Positions 25,850 to 35,143 of a DNA stretch of 64,000 nt are shown here, in pieces. Position 1 is the stretch's first letter, and every line of letters begins with the position of its first letter. The position numbers were made by a program, and so were the translations under genes. This DNA is from Paragemmobacter straminiformis (GTDB taxonomy: Bacteria > Pseudomonadota > Alphaproteobacteria > Rhodobacterales > Rhodobacteraceae). The notes under the pieces were generated by a model that was not told the DNA's origin, ran no database searches, and saw only the letters and a list, made by a program, of their open reading frames with translations. Location of the stretch: assembly GCF_014243445.1 (NCBI RefSeq), contig NZ_JACLQD010000002.1, positions 434,001 through 498,000 on the forward strand, given 5' to 3'.

Positions 25850-25973
25850 TCAGGGTCACCGGGACCTTCACTTCGCCCGTGGCAGGGCTGAGATCTGCGA
25901 CATAGGCATAGCCCGTGAGGGCGACCAGAGCCAGCAGCGCCAATACCAGAAGTGCCTTGATGATCCGGCCCAT
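25839..25973 (-). CDS. Small single-span membrane protein
   Basis: A 44-aa protein: MGRIIKALLVLALLALVALTG is a membrane helix (residues 4-22), followed by a short acidic periplasmic tail ending PVTLNAD. The longer frame upstream is Arg-rich and looks like non-coding leader. It overlaps the next leftward gene by 11 nt and is divergent from aroK. The family is conserved in Rhodobacteraceae by my recollection but has no known function; it may anchor or escort the 514-aa partner. Confidence 0.65.
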   Translation of the reverse strand: MGRIIKALLVLALLALVALTGYAYVADLSPATGEVKVPVTLNAD

Positions 25974-26211
25974 GCCTGCCCCTTTGCCCTTGCGTCTGCC
26001 CTGTGCCGCTTTTCGGCGGCCGGAATTGGCGGCGCGCCTGCGACTTTGGCCTGTGATAGCCCTTTTTCCGCGCGAATGCCACGGCATCCGCTGTTTTTAT
26101 ATATGGCTTTCGGGCGGCGTTCACGCCATTCAGAGAGCTTGGGGCAGTGTAGGATGCGGCGGGTTCCTGCCGGATGGGCTGCGCCGGAATTTTGGACGGA
26201 CGAGGCAAGGC

Positions 26212-26754
26212 GTGCTGCGGCTGAAGAAGACGGTCGTCATGGTCGGGATGATGGGCGCGGGCAAGACGGCCGTGGGAACGGCGGTTGCGCGGCAACTCGG
26301 GGTGCCTTTTCTCGATTCGGATGAAGAGATCGTCAAAGCGGCGCACCGCTCGATCGCCGAGATATTCGCGCGGGATGGCGAGCCGTTCTTCCGCGCCCGC
26401 GAGACCGAGGTGCTGGGCCGCCTGCTGCGGGGGGAGCCTTGCATCCTGTCGACGGGGGGCGGGGCGTTCCTGTCGCCGGTCAACCGCGACCTGATCCGCG
26501 AGGCGGGTGTTTCGGTCTGGTTGCGGGCCGACCTCGACCTGCTGTGGCAGCGGGTGCGGCACAAGACGACGCGGCCGCTTTTGCGCACCGAGAACCCGCG
26601 CGAGACCCTGCGCCAGCTTTACGAGGCCCGCGTGCCGCTTTATGCGATGGCCGATATCGCGGTGGACTCGGCTGCGGACCTGTCGGTCGAGGATATGGCG
26701 AGCAAAGTGGTCGCGGCACTGGCCGAACGGGCCGAGGTGCTGGGGAAGGATTGA
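26212..26754 (+). CDS. aroK: Shikimate kinase
   Basis: Phosphorylates shikimate with ATP, step five of the chorismate pathway. At 180 aa it has normal length from the chosen GTG start, which has GAGG six bases upstream; no ATG exists before the Walker motif that would keep the N-terminal strand (LRLKKTVVMVGMMGAGKTAVG). Other motifs: FLDSDEEIVKAA (Asp for shikimate/Mg), the FFRARETEVL helix with its Arg, and CILSTGGGAFLSP. It forms an operon with aroB, whose ATG follows its stop by 5 nt. Confidence 0.93.
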   Translation: MLRLKKTVVMVGMMGAGKTAVGTAVARQLGVPFLDSDEEIVKAAHRSIAEIFARDGEPFFRARETEVLGRLLRGEPCILSTGGGAFLSPVNRDLIREAGVSVWLRADLDLLWQRVRHKTTRPLLRTENPRETLRQLYEARVPLYAMADIAVDSAADLSVEDMASKVVAALAERAEVLGKD

Positions 26755-26759
26755 GGGAT

Positions 26760-27884
26760 ATGGGCATCGATACCGTCGCCGTGGATCTGGGTTCACGGTC
26801 CTATGAGGTGCGGATCGGTCCCGGCCTGATCGGGCGGGCGGGGGCAGAGATTGCGCCCCTGCTGAAGCGGCGCAAGGTGGCGGTCGTCACGGACGAGACG
26901 GTGGCCGCAGCGCATCTGGCGGCGCTGGTGGCCGCGTTCGAGGCCGAGGGCATCGCCGTGTCAGCACTCGCTTTGCCGCCGGGGGAAGGCACCAAGGGCT
27001 GGCCGCAGTTCTCGCGCACGGTGGAATGGCTGCTTGAGGAAAAGGTCGAGCGGCGCGATGTGGTGGTGGCCTTTGGCGGCGGGGTCGTGGGCGATCTGGT
27101 CGGCTTTGCCTGTGCGGTCTTGCGGCGGGGTGTGCGCTTCGTGCAGCTTCCCACGACGCTGCTGGCGCAGGTCGACAGTTCGGTCGGCGGCAAGACGGGG
27201 ATCAACACCGCGCAGGGCAAGAACCTTGTGGGCGCGTTTCACCAACCCTCGCTTGTGCTGGCGGATATCGATGTGCTGGCCACGCTGCCCGCCCGCGATT
27301 TTCTGGCCGGCTATGGCGAGGTGGTGAAATACGGGCTGCTGGGCGATGCCGCCTTCTTCGACTGGCTCGAGGCGAACGGGCCGCGCATGGCGGCGGGCGA
27401 TGCCGTGGCGCGGCAATTCGCGGTGCGCCGTTCGGTCGAGATGAAGGCCGGGATCGTGTCGCGCGACGAGACGGAAGAGGGCGAGCGCGCGCTTCTGAAC
27501 CTTGGGCATACCTTCTGCCATGCGCTGGAAAAGGCCACGGGCTACGGCGAGCGGTTGCTGCATGGCGAGGGGGTCGCCATCGGCTGCGCGCTGGCCTTCG
27601 AGCTGTCGCAGCGCATGGGCCTGTGTTCGCAGGAAGCGCCGAGCCGCGTGCGGGCGCATTTGCGCGGCATGGGGATGAAGGTCGATCTGGCCGATATTCC
27701 GGGTGATCTGCCAGATGCCGCCGCATTGGTGGCGCTGATGGGGCAGGACAAGAAGGTGATCGACGGGCGGCTGCGCTTTGTTCTGGCGCGCGGCATCGGC
27801 GAGGCCTTTGTCGCCGAGGATGTGCCGCCCGGTCTGGTGACCGGGCTGCTGGCCGAGGCGTTGGATCAGAAAAGCAGGCGGTAG
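26760..27884 (+). CDS. aroB: 3-dehydroquinate synthase
   Basis: Converts DAHP to 3-dehydroquinate (NAD+, divalent metal), step two of the shikimate route. The 374-aa protein starts MGIDTVAVDLGSRSYEVRIG. Signatures are FGGGVVGDLVGFACAVLRRG (nucleotide loop), PTTLLAQVDSSVGGKTGIN, YGEVVKYGLLGDA with a metal-binding Glu, and LLNLGHTFCHALE with metal-binding His residues. It is co-transcribed with aroK. Its 3' end overlaps the opposing lipoprotein gene by 19 nt. Confidence 0.95.
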   Translation: MGIDTVAVDLGSRSYEVRIGPGLIGRAGAEIAPLLKRRKVAVVTDETVAAAHLAALVAAFEAEGIAVSALALPPGEGTKGWPQFSRTVEWLLEEKVERRDVVVAFGGGVVGDLVGFACAVLRRGVRFVQLPTTLLAQVDSSVGGKTGINTAQGKNLVGAFHQPSLVLADIDVLATLPARDFLAGYGEVVKYGLLGDAAFFDWLEANGPRMAAGDAVARQFAVRRSVEMKAGIVSRDETEEGERALLNLGHTFCHALEKATGYGERLLHGEGVAIGCALAFELSQRMGLCSQEAPSRVRAHLRGMGMKVDLADIPGDLPDAAALVALMGQDKKVIDGRLRFVLARGIGEAFVAEDVPPGLVTGLLAEALDQKSRR

Positions 27885-28321
27885 GTGTTGCCGCGCGTGT
27901 CGGTCGCCTGACCGGTGCCGCTGGTGGTGCCGCTGCCCATGACGAATTCGCCCTGAACCTGCGTGTTGTCGCGGCAGACGGCGAACAGCTCGCCCGGGTT
28001 CACGCCGCCGACGGTTTCGATCTCGCGACCGTAGTCGCCGCCGGGACCCGAGAGGCGCAGCGAGAGGCCGCGCTTCTTCGAGACGACCTTGGGCGCGACC
28101 GAGGCCCAGGTGCCGGCGCAGCGGGTGCCGTCGGGCAGGCGGAAGGTCAGGTTGCCCGAGGCTTCCTTGGCGTTCTTGGCCGAGGCTTCGATCACGGGAA
28201 GCGGTTGTTCCTGCGACAGCGGGCCCGAGACGGGATACATGCGGATTTCGGTCGTCGCGCCGCAAGCGGTAAGCGCTGCGGAGGCGACGAGGGCAAAGGA
28301 TACGGGCAGGATACGGGACAC
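27866..28321 (-). CDS. Putative outer-membrane lipoprotein, unknown function
   Basis: A 151-aa protein with a lipoprotein signal peptide: ILPVSFALVASAALTACG, lipobox LTAC with Cys20. The mature domain is beta-rich (LTFRLPDGTRCAGTWASVAPK, RLSGPGGDYGREIETVGG, ELFAVCRDNTQVQGEFVMGSG) and holds two further Cys that may pair. I cannot name a family with confidence. The 3' end overlaps aroB by 19 nt on the opposite strand, so termination between the two genes must occur inside coding sequence. Confidence 0.75.
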   Translation of the reverse strand: MSRILPVSFALVASAALTACGATTEIRMYPVSGPLSQEQPLPVIEASAKNAKEASGNLTFRLPDGTRCAGTWASVAPKVVSKKRGLSLRLSGPGGDYGREIETVGGVNPGELFAVCRDNTQVQGEFVMGSGTTSGTGQATDTRGNTYRLLF

Positions 28322-28492
28322 GTTGAAATCCTTGCGGTTCTGGCCGGTGAAAGCCTTTGGCGGCAGTTCGGGGTTCGGGGGGTGTGGACCAGCCTTGGGG
28401 GCGTGTCAAGAATGCAGGGGCTGCGGCAGGGCGCGGCATGCCGCGCGCCGGTGCGGGTGGCAATCTCTCGCCGATGCCTGTGGCGGGCCGGT

Positions 28493-29620
28493 TCAGCCGC
28501 GCGACAGGGTTTCCACGCAAAGCACCGTGGGCAGATGGTTCGCCACGGCCTGCCAGCTTTCGCCCGCGTCATGGCTGGCAAAGACGCTGCCCGAGTTGGT
28601 GCCGAAATAGACGCCTGCAGGTGTGTTGTGATCGGTCGCCATCGCCTGACGCAGCACGGTGAAATAGCAGTTGCGGTCTGGCAGGCCCGCGCCGAAGCCC
28701 TGCCATGTGTCGCCCCCGTCGCAGGACCGCCAGACAAGCGCGCGCGCGTCGGGTGGAAAGCGGCCCTTGGTGTCGCCGTTCAGCGGCAAGGTCCAGATCA
28801 TGCGCGGATCATGCGGGTTCACCGCGATGGGGAAGCCGAAGCTCGAAGGCAGGCCTGCCGTGATGTCGTGCCACGAGCGGCCGCCATCGGGGCTGCGGAA
28901 AACGCCGTGGTGGTTTTGCTGGTAGATGAGGTCGGACCCCGTGGCCCGCGCCATGTTATGCACGCAAAAGCCGATGTCATGGCCGCAATCGCCGTGGTCG
29001 GCGGGTTCGTTGGCAAGACGGTTCCGCCGCTCCCATGTGGCGCCGCCGTCCTCGCTGGCAAAGACCCCTGCGGCAGAGATGCCGACCCAGAGGTGCGCGG
29101 GGCGGGCAGGGTCGTGCAGGATGGTATGCAGCACAAGGCCCGCGGCCCCCGGCTCCCAGCTTGGCCCCGAGGGGTGGTTTGTCAGGCCCTCGACCGGTTC
29201 CCATGTGACGCCGCCGTCATGGCTGGCAAAGAGCGTGGCAGGCTTGGCACCCGCGTAAAGCGTGTCGCCCGCCATGTGCAGCGACCAGATGTCGGAAACG
29301 CGGCCCGTATAGGGGGCAGGGGGCGCGGCTGTCTGGCCGATCTGCGCCGCGATTTCGGGATGTTCGGCAAGGAAGGCGTCACCCTTGCCGTTCGAGAGCT
29401 TGGACAGGGTCCAGCTTTCGCCGCCATCGGTCGACCGCCAGATGCCCGCCCCGTTCCATTCGCCCCCGCCTGCGGCCCAGAGGTTCCGGCCACGGCCCAC
29501 CATGTGGTTGATTGGCCAGCGGTCGCAGAAGGGACCGCGCAGCGCCCAATCCTTGTTCGCGGTGCGTTCAAGCAGGAAGGCGCCCTTGGTGGTGCCGACC
29601 AGAAGTGTGGGATCTTGCAT
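28493..29620 (-). CDS. BNR/Asp-box repeat beta-propeller protein (sialidase-like fold)
   Basis: A 375-aa protein with at least six Asp-box motifs of the form SxDxGxxW: STDGGESW, SHDGGVTW, SEDGGATW, SPDGGRSW, SCDGGDTW and SHDAGESW, spaced through the length as in a six- to seven-bladed propeller. There is no signal peptide, so it is likely cytosolic. Annotation pipelines call such proteins exo-alpha-sialidase, but sialidase catalytic residues cannot be shown here. Related proteins resemble plant photosystem II stability factor HCF136/YCF48. Substrate and role are unknown. It is monocistronic. Confidence 0.8.
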   Translation of the reverse strand: MQDPTLLVGTTKGAFLLERTANKDWALRGPFCDRWPINHMVGRGRNLWAAGGGEWNGAGIWRSTDGGESWTLSKLSNGKGDAFLAEHPEIAAQIGQTAAPPAPYTGRVSDIWSLHMAGDTLYAGAKPATLFASHDGGVTWEPVEGLTNHPSGPSWEPGAAGLVLHTILHDPARPAHLWVGISAAGVFASEDGGATWERRNRLANEPADHGDCGHDIGFCVHNMARATGSDLIYQQNHHGVFRSPDGGRSWHDITAGLPSSFGFPIAVNPHDPRMIWTLPLNGDTKGRFPPDARALVWRSCDGGDTWQGFGAGLPDRNCYFTVLRQAMATDHNTPAGVYFGTNSGSVFASHDAGESWQAVANHLPTVLCVETLSRG

Positions 29621-29709
29621 GGCGCCCTCTGCAACCGGCCCGGATAAGACAGGTTACGCCGGTTGCGCGAATTTTCCACCGGTTTTGCGCGGCGGCGTGG
29701 TGCGGCGTT

Positions 29710-30639
29710 TCAGGGGGCGGCGCGGAACGGGTCGGGGAAGCGGGCAAGGTAGCTGTGCATCCGCCCTGCGCTGATGGCATGGCGGAGGAGCGAGCTTGCC
29801 AGTTTGTCGGGCCATCCCAGCGCCGAAGGATCGGCGGTGCAGATGTCAGGGCGGTCGGGGTAGTGGCGGGTCTGGAAATCGCGGTAGGTCCGCCGGAACG
29901 AGGCCGGAAGCTGGTTCTTCAGGTCGGCCCAGGGTTTGCGCGACCCGATGAAATGCAGCAGGCGCGGTTCGGCCAAGGCCGCGAAATGGCGCGAGGCCGA
30001 GGTGTATTGCCAGTTCCACACGGGGCTGAGTTCGGCCCAGTCATCGCGCAGCAGCAGGTTCAGCAGGGATTGGTCGTGGCGAAGCAGCACTTCGGGCTTG
30101 CCCCGCATGAGGGCGATTGCCCTGGGCAGAACCTCTTTCGCCGCGAAGCGCGCGACGTCGATCAAAAGCACTCCGGCGTTGAAATAGCCGGCTTGGGGCA
30201 GGCCCATCCGCCTGAATTCCGCGACCTGCCGCGCGGGGTTGCGCCATTGCTGGTGGTCGCGCACCGCCCCGATGGCACGGCCATGCAGATCGGCCCGCAT
30301 GAGCCGGTCAAGTCCACCGCCGTGCAGGAGGATGTCGCTGTCGAGGTAAAGGATGCGGTCGTAGCTTTGCCCGAGATGCTGCGGCACGAGCAGGCGCAGA
30401 TAGGTGGAATGCCCGTGGCGGCTGGGGTTCGGGATGTCGAGAAAGGGGTTGTCGGCCCCGAGCGTGACGAGCCGCAAGCCAAGCGCCGCGAGCGAGGGGG
30501 GAAGCGCCAGGGCCTCGTCGGAAAAGATGCAGATGTCGAAATCGCGGTCCGGATGGGCGCGGGCGATCTGTTCGGCCATGCAAAAGGCATAGGGCGCATA
30601 GCCCGCGTTGCAGGCCATGACGACGGCATGAGAGGTCAT
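29710..30639 (-). CDS. Glycosyltransferase family 8 protein
   Basis: A 309-aa retaining GT-A enzyme of the LgtC/galactosyltransferase kind, which adds a sugar from a nucleotide donor to a lipopolysaccharide, exopolysaccharide or capsule. Motifs: AVVMACNAGYAPYAFCMAEQ at the start (nucleotide-binding strand), YDRILYLDSDILL with the metal-binding DxD, GYFNAGVLLIDV, HDQSLLNLLL and LLHFIGSRKPW. No membrane segment. It overlaps the upstream pyruvyltransferase-like gene by ATGA, so both modify the same polysaccharide, most likely. Confidence 0.9.
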   Translation of the reverse strand: MTSHAVVMACNAGYAPYAFCMAEQIARAHPDRDFDICIFSDEALALPPSLAALGLRLVTLGADNPFLDIPNPSRHGHSTYLRLLVPQHLGQSYDRILYLDSDILLHGGGLDRLMRADLHGRAIGAVRDHQQWRNPARQVAEFRRMGLPQAGYFNAGVLLIDVARFAAKEVLPRAIALMRGKPEVLLRHDQSLLNLLLRDDWAELSPVWNWQYTSASRHFAALAEPRLLHFIGSRKPWADLKNQLPASFRRTYRDFQTRHYPDRPDICTADPSALGWPDKLASSLLRHAISAGRMHSYLARFPDPFRAAP

Positions 30640-31652
30640 TCCAGCCCCTTCCGCGATTTGCGGCCCTGACGGTAGAGGATCCAGCGCCGCCGGATCTCGT
30701 TCGAGAGCGGCGAGCCGAGCGCGGCGGACCGCTTGCCCGCCTGCGCCTCAAATGCCGCAGCGAAGGCCGCGTCGAACCCGTCGAGCTGGCGCATCGCCGC
30801 TTCGGCTGCGGCGCGTGCCTCGGCCTTTGCCCCGGGGGAGAGGCAGCGCGACAATGCGGCATCGAGCGCCGCGTCGGAGACGGTTTCCGCGTCGAACACC
30901 TCGGGCCAGCCGAGGGCGCGGGCCTGTTGCGTGACCTTGTCACCACCGGCGATGGCGTCGATGGCGATGACCGGCACCGCATTCTTGAGCGCCAGCACCG
31001 TGCCGTGAAGCCGCGTGGTCAGAAGCACATCGACCCGCGCGAGCAGGGATTCGAATTGCGCGGGCGTGGCGGTGCCCTGCCTGTTGCGCCATGCGGGCCA
31101 TTTCGTATCAAGGTCCAGCACTGCCGCGCCGTGGCGCTGTGCGAGGGCGCGCAGTCTGCTTTCGGCAAGGCCGTGGCGCTGGCGCTTGCCGTATTCGGGT
31201 TGGCGACCGGCAAGGCACAGACCGACGACCGGAACGCGCGCGACGGGTTCGAGCAGGCTGAGATCGGGCTTGGCCCCCTTTGCGCTGTCGCGTTCGAGCA
31301 GGGCATCGAAGGGATCGAAGCGGTCGGTCGGGTCGATCATCGACAGGTTGACGCCGATCCAGACGCAATTGGCGAAGCGGGCATAGATGTCGCGCTGCTG
31401 GCGCATCAGGAATTCGGAGAAGGGGCCGCAGACCACGATCAGATGCGTGTAGCGCGCGGGATCGACGCGGCGGGCATCGACCCAAGCGGAATTGGCGGCC
31501 CTGACGCGTTCGACGAAGGGGGCGACGTCATAGGCAAGGCCCCGTTGCCGCAGGCGGGATTCGACCTGCGACAGAACCTCGATATCGCCCACGGTCGACA
31601 GGAAGCCGATGACGAGGGCCCGCTTCTCGACAGGGACCGGATTGGCGGACAT
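30636..31652 (-). CDS. Polysaccharide pyruvyl transferase family protein
   Basis: A 338-aa protein of the CsaB/WcaK-type fold, which places pyruvate ketals (or related groups) on surface sugars. It begins with ALVIGFLSTVGDIEVLSQVE, continues with LIVVCGPFSEFLM and ANCVWIGVNLSMID, and shows the C-terminal family signature LLTTRLHGTVLALKNAVPVIAID. The chosen ATG (31652) has GAGGA upstream; the frame remains open further but without a site. It is coupled to the GT8 gene. The donor is inferred to be phosphoenolpyruvate. Confidence 0.85.
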   Translation of the reverse strand: MSANPVPVEKRALVIGFLSTVGDIEVLSQVESRLRQRGLAYDVAPFVERVRAANSAWVDARRVDPARYTHLIVVCGPFSEFLMRQQRDIYARFANCVWIGVNLSMIDPTDRFDPFDALLERDSAKGAKPDLSLLEPVARVPVVGLCLAGRQPEYGKRQRHGLAESRLRALAQRHGAAVLDLDTKWPAWRNRQGTATPAQFESLLARVDVLLTTRLHGTVLALKNAVPVIAIDAIAGGDKVTQQARALGWPEVFDAETVSDAALDAALSRCLSPGAKAEARAAAEAAMRQLDGFDAAFAAAFEAQAGKRSAALGSPLSNEIRRRWILYRQGRKSRKGLE

Positions 31653-32012
31653 GCATCCTCGGGGTGAACACTTGTTAACCTGTGGCTGTCTTGGTCGCAT
31701 ATGTTTCCGCGCGCCGCAACCGGGCGCCCCCATCACGGCGCGCATGACGCGGATCGATCCCTGCCGGAAGCGATGCGCTGCGCGGGTTTGGGGCCGCCCT
31801 GTCGGTCAAGCCGTCATGCCCCCCCCGCCGCCGCGCTGCCGTGCATGCCAAAGGGCAGACGACCGCCCGATCCTTGGCACCCGCCAATGCCGCAGGCCGC
31901 GCCCCGCTGGCCAAGAAAGCCCGCCGACCAAGACGCCGCATGACCCGACGACGCAGACGCGCACAGATCCTTGCGGGCAAGCCACTGATATCGCTGGTTT
32001 CAAGGAGAGTTT
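31653..32012. other. Intergenic region, nothing recognised
   Basis: 360 bp upstream of the pyruvyltransferase gene and downstream of tRNA-Gln. It has several open frames but their translations are Arg/Pro-rich with no codon bias or start signal, so I regard them as non-coding. No repeat or clear promoter was found. Confidence 0.5.
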
Positions 32013-32087
<75 letters not shown>

Positions 32088-32191
32088 ACCGTGGGGGGGT
32101 TATTAGCGAAGGGTGCGGGGGGCTGCAAGGGGGATTTGCCGAAAAAAAGCAGCCGATTGCACGTGCTTGCCGCGAAGGGTAGGTCTGGGGC

Positions 32192-33370
32192 ATGCAACGC
32201 TATGATGTCATCGTCCTCGGGGCCGGAGCGGCCGGAATGTTCGCCGCGATCGAGGCCGGTCGGCGCGGGCGGCGGGTGCTGGTGATCGACCATGCCAAGG
32301 CCGCGGGCGAGAAGATCCGCATCTCGGGCGGGGGGCGGTGCAATTTCACCAACCTCGGCGTCGGGGCCGAGCGGTTCATCAGCCGCAACCCGCGTTTCGC
32401 GCTTTCGGCGCTGAAACGCTACACGGCGCGCGATTTCGTGGCGCGGGTCGATGCGGCGGGAATCGCCTGGCATGAAAAGACCCTGGGCCAGCTGTTCTGC
32501 GACGGGTCGGCCACGCAGATCGTGCAGATGCTGCTGCGCGACATGGCGCAGGCGGGCTGCGAGCTGTGGCTGGGCTGCGCCCTGTCCGCGGTGCGGCGGG
32601 TGGAGACCGGCTTCGAGGTCGATACCGCGCGCGGGCCGGTCGGGGGGGCCTCGGTCATCGTGGCGACGGGGGGCAAGTCGATTCCGAAGATGGGGGCGAC
32701 GGGCTTCGGCTATCGGGTGGCCGAGGCGTTCGGGCTGCCGCTGGTCGAGACGCGGCCGGGCCTTGTGCCGCTGACCTTTGCCGCGCAAGAGCTGGACTGG
32801 ATGCAGCCGCTGTCCGGGGTGGCCCTGCCGGCGCGGGTGAGTTGCGGCAAGACGGGTTTCGACGAGGCGGTGCTGTTCACGCATCGGGGGCTTTCGGGGC
32901 CTGCGGTGTTGCAGATCTCGAGCTATTGGCGCGAGGGCGAGGCGGTGGTGCTGAACCTTGCGCCGGGGGTGGATGTGGCGGCCTTTCTGCGGGGCGAGAA
33001 GCAGGCGGCGGGGCGGGCGATGCTGCGCACGGCGTTAGGCAAGCTGCTGCCCGAGCGGCTGGCGCGGCATGTCGAGGCGCAGGCGGGTGTAGCGGGGCCG
33101 ATGGCCGAGATGGGGCGCGCGACGCTGGATCAGGTGGCGCAGGCGGTCGGGGCCTGGCGTCTGGTGCCCGTGGGGTCCGAGGGCTACCGCACCGCCGAGG
33201 TGACGCTGGGCGGCGTCGACACCGACGCGCTTGACGGGCGCAGCATGGAGGCGAAGGGGGTTCCCGGTCTTTACTTCGTGGGTGAGGTTGTCGACGTAAC
33301 CGGTTGGCTGGGCGGGTATAATTTCCAGTGGGCCTGGTCATCCGGCTGGGCTGCGGGGCAGGTCGCCTGA
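32192..33370 (+). CDS. HI0933/BaiN-type FAD-dependent oxidoreductase (NAD(P)/FAD family)
   Basis: A 392-aa flavoprotein of the HI0933 family. The N-terminus has the dinucleotide fold YDVIVLGAGAAGMFAAIEA, then GEKIRISGGGRCNFTN, the family-specific stretch. Later blocks are VIVATGGKSIPKMGATGFGY and the C-terminal GLYFVGEVVDVTGWLGGYNFQWAWSSG, which closes the FAD site. The physiological substrate is not known; distant relatives include BaiN. It is monocistronic between tRNA-Gln and a convergent methyltransferase gene, with 3 nt between the stops. Confidence 0.9.
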   Translation: MQRYDVIVLGAGAAGMFAAIEAGRRGRRVLVIDHAKAAGEKIRISGGGRCNFTNLGVGAERFISRNPRFALSALKRYTARDFVARVDAAGIAWHEKTLGQLFCDGSATQIVQMLLRDMAQAGCELWLGCALSAVRRVETGFEVDTARGPVGGASVIVATGGKSIPKMGATGFGYRVAEAFGLPLVETRPGLVPLTFAAQELDWMQPLSGVALPARVSCGKTGFDEAVLFTHRGLSGPAVLQISSYWREGEAVVLNLAPGVDVAAFLRGEKQAAGRAMLRTALGKLLPERLARHVEAQAGVAGPMAEMGRATLDQVAQAVGAWRLVPVGSEGYRTAEVTLGGVDTDALDGRSMEAKGVPGLYFVGEVVDVTGWLGGYNFQWAWSSGWAAGQVA

Positions 33371-33373
33371 CCC

Positions 33374-34177
33374 CTAGCTTGCGGGTGGTTCGGTGATGAC
33401 CATCGAATGGGTCGGGCGATGGGTCTGCGCCTTGTCGAGGACGACGATGGAATCGTGGAGGTGGATGCCCGCGCACCAGTCCGAGACAGCGGCGTGACGC
33501 TTGCCCTTGCTGTGATAGGTGGCGTGCATGTCGTCGACGATTTCGCGGACCAGATGGAAGAAATTCGTCCGGCGCAAATAGCCGCCGCCGTAAAGGCGCC
33601 AATAGGCGGTGTGCAGGTCTTCGACCATGTAGGTGCCGCCGACGGACAGCAGCGGAAACAGGGTTTCGAGGCTTGTCCGGATATGGCCCATCATATGGCT
33701 GCCATCGTCAAGCACCACATCGACACCACCCATTTCCTCGACCACGCGGCGCAGGAAATCGGGGTCGTCCTGCGAGCCGATGCGGACCTGCGCTTCCGGC
33801 CCGTTGAAGGCCGCGCAGGCGGGGTCGATGTCGATGCCGTAGATGATAGCCTCGGGGCCGAGATAGCGGCGCCACATGGAAAGCGACCCGCCCTTGAACA
33901 CGCCGATTTCGAGAAAACGCACAGGCTTGCCGCGCCATCTGGCGAAATACTGGTCGTAGATCGGGATGTAGTGGTGCCATTTATGCACGAGGCGCGGCGA
34001 GCCTGTGGTGTAGATGTCGAGCAGATCGCCGGAGAAGCCGTATTTCTCGCGGATGTCGGCGGCAATGTCCGGTCCGGTGAAAGCCGTGTCGAGCAGGCCG
34101 GCGGTGGTCCGGCGCAGGATGGCATCGGTCAGCCATGCGGGAAGCATGCGTTTCACGGTGGCTTTGAACGAGGTCAA
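33374..34177 (-). CDS. Class I SAM methyltransferase (CmcI/macrocin O-methyltransferase-like)
   Basis: A 267-aa protein with KPVRFLEIGVFKGGSLSMWRR (SAM motif I), IIYGIDIDPACAAF (motif II), and VDVVLDDGSHMMGH with metal-binding-like acidic residues, followed by GGTYMVEDLHTAYW. This is the pattern of sugar O-methyltransferases of the cephalosporin-hydroxylase/macrocin family. I place the start at the TTG 34177, which has GGAGA six bases upstream; ATGs at 34219 and 34147 are alternatives. Given nearby polysaccharide genes, O-methylation of a surface sugar is a reasonable inference. Confidence 0.8.
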   Translation of the reverse strand: MTSFKATVKRMLPAWLTDAILRRTTAGLLDTAFTGPDIAADIREKYGFSGDLLDIYTTGSPRLVHKWHHYIPIYDQYFARWRGKPVRFLEIGVFKGGSLSMWRRYLGPEAIIYGIDIDPACAAFNGPEAQVRIGSQDDPDFLRRVVEEMGGVDVVLDDGSHMMGHIRTSLETLFPLLSVGGTYMVEDLHTAYWRLYGGGYLRRTNFFHLVREIVDDMHATYHSKGKRHAAVSDWCAGIHLHDSIVVLDKAQTHRPTHSMVITEPPAS

Positions 34178-34325
34178 GGATACTCTCCACAAGGAACATT
34201 GCGCGCGCGAAGGTTTCACAGAACGCGATAGGCGGCAAGCCGGAGCGTGGCAAAAGCCGAAGCCCGCATGGGCTGGCCCTGTCCGAGGGGTGCGGTTTCG
34301 GGGTTAAGGCTTCAGGTTTGGGGCT

Positions 34326-35015
34326 TCAGGGCTGGCGCTTGCAAAAGACGATGTCGCTGAAATTCAGGAGCGGAAAGAGGAAGCGAGCCTCGACGTCGTA
34401 GCCGTATTCGGCCAAGATGCGGACGGGATCGAGCTCGGAGCCCGAGTAGATGCGGTAGCTTGCCTGCTCGATCTGGACGGCCGTGATATCATGCGTTGCA
34501 AAGAGGTTGCGCGCGCCGCGCAGAACCTCGCCCTCGGCGCCCTCGACATCGATCTTCAACAGGATGCGCGCGCCTGCCGGAATGCGGTTGGCCAGCGCTG
34601 TGTCGAGGGTCTGCACCGCCACCGTCGTCTTGCCCTTGATCAGCGTGCCGCCGAGCAGCGCGGTCTTGAAGCGGATCCACGGGCTGCCTGATGCGGGTGC
34701 CTTGATCGAGGATGTCGAGGACAGGCTGTTGAGGTAGAAATCGACGGTTCCGACCCTGTCGGAAACGGCACAGTCGAAATATTCGATGACATTCTTGTCG
34801 GCCGTGTTGCGCTTCAGCTCGTCCCGCACGGCGGATTGCGGCTCGAACGAGTAGATTGGCGTGCGGCCTGCCACCACGAGGTTGATGAACTCGCCCTTGT
34901 GCGAGCCGACATCGATGACGGCATCGAAGGATTTTGTCGCGTAGAACCTGCGCAGGCGGCGGGTATGGAGCTGATCGAAAAGATTGTAGGTCGTTTCGAC
35001 AATCGCTGAAAGCAC
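34326..35015 (-). CDS. FkbM family methyltransferase
   Basis: A 229-aa SAM-dependent O-methyltransferase. Motif I is DAVIDVGSHKGEFINLVV near residue 31, followed by IYSFEPQSAVRDELKRN, then ILLKIDVEGAEGEVLRGA, the FkbM hallmark, and QIEQASYRIYSG. Full length for the family. It lies between the CmcI-like methyltransferase gene and rpsI on the same strand but with gaps of about 130-150 nt, so separate promoters are likely. The substrate is probably a glycan; this is inference from context. Confidence 0.88.
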   Translation of the reverse strand: MLSAIVETTYNLFDQLHTRRLRRFYATKSFDAVIDVGSHKGEFINLVVAGRTPIYSFEPQSAVRDELKRNTADKNVIEYFDCAVSDRVGTVDFYLNSLSSTSSIKAPASGSPWIRFKTALLGGTLIKGKTTVAVQTLDTALANRIPAGARILLKIDVEGAEGEVLRGARNLFATHDITAVQIEQASYRIYSGSELDPVRILAEYGYDVEARFLFPLLNFSDIVFCKRQP

Positions 35016-35097
35016 CTAGGATTTCTCCCTGACCACACGGCCGGAAGGGTAGCTTTTCGGCTTTCCGCCTGTCAAGCGAAGTGCTGCGCGCAAAGCA

Positions 35098-35123
35098 AAA
35101 GGCCCGCCGTGGGGCGGGCCTTT
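35098..35123. terminator. Rho-independent terminator of rplM-rpsI
   Basis: Inverted repeat AAAGGCCCGCC and GGCGGGCCTTT with a 4-nt loop, 20 nt past the rpsI stop on the minus strand and followed by TTTTGC. Confidence 0.8.
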
Positions 35124-35143
35124 CGGAAGCTTGGGTCCAGCGA

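Noticed and set aside
28493-29620. Secreted sialidase
   Set aside because: Asp-boxes show only the propeller fold; there is no signal peptide and catalytic residues of sialidases cannot be identified.
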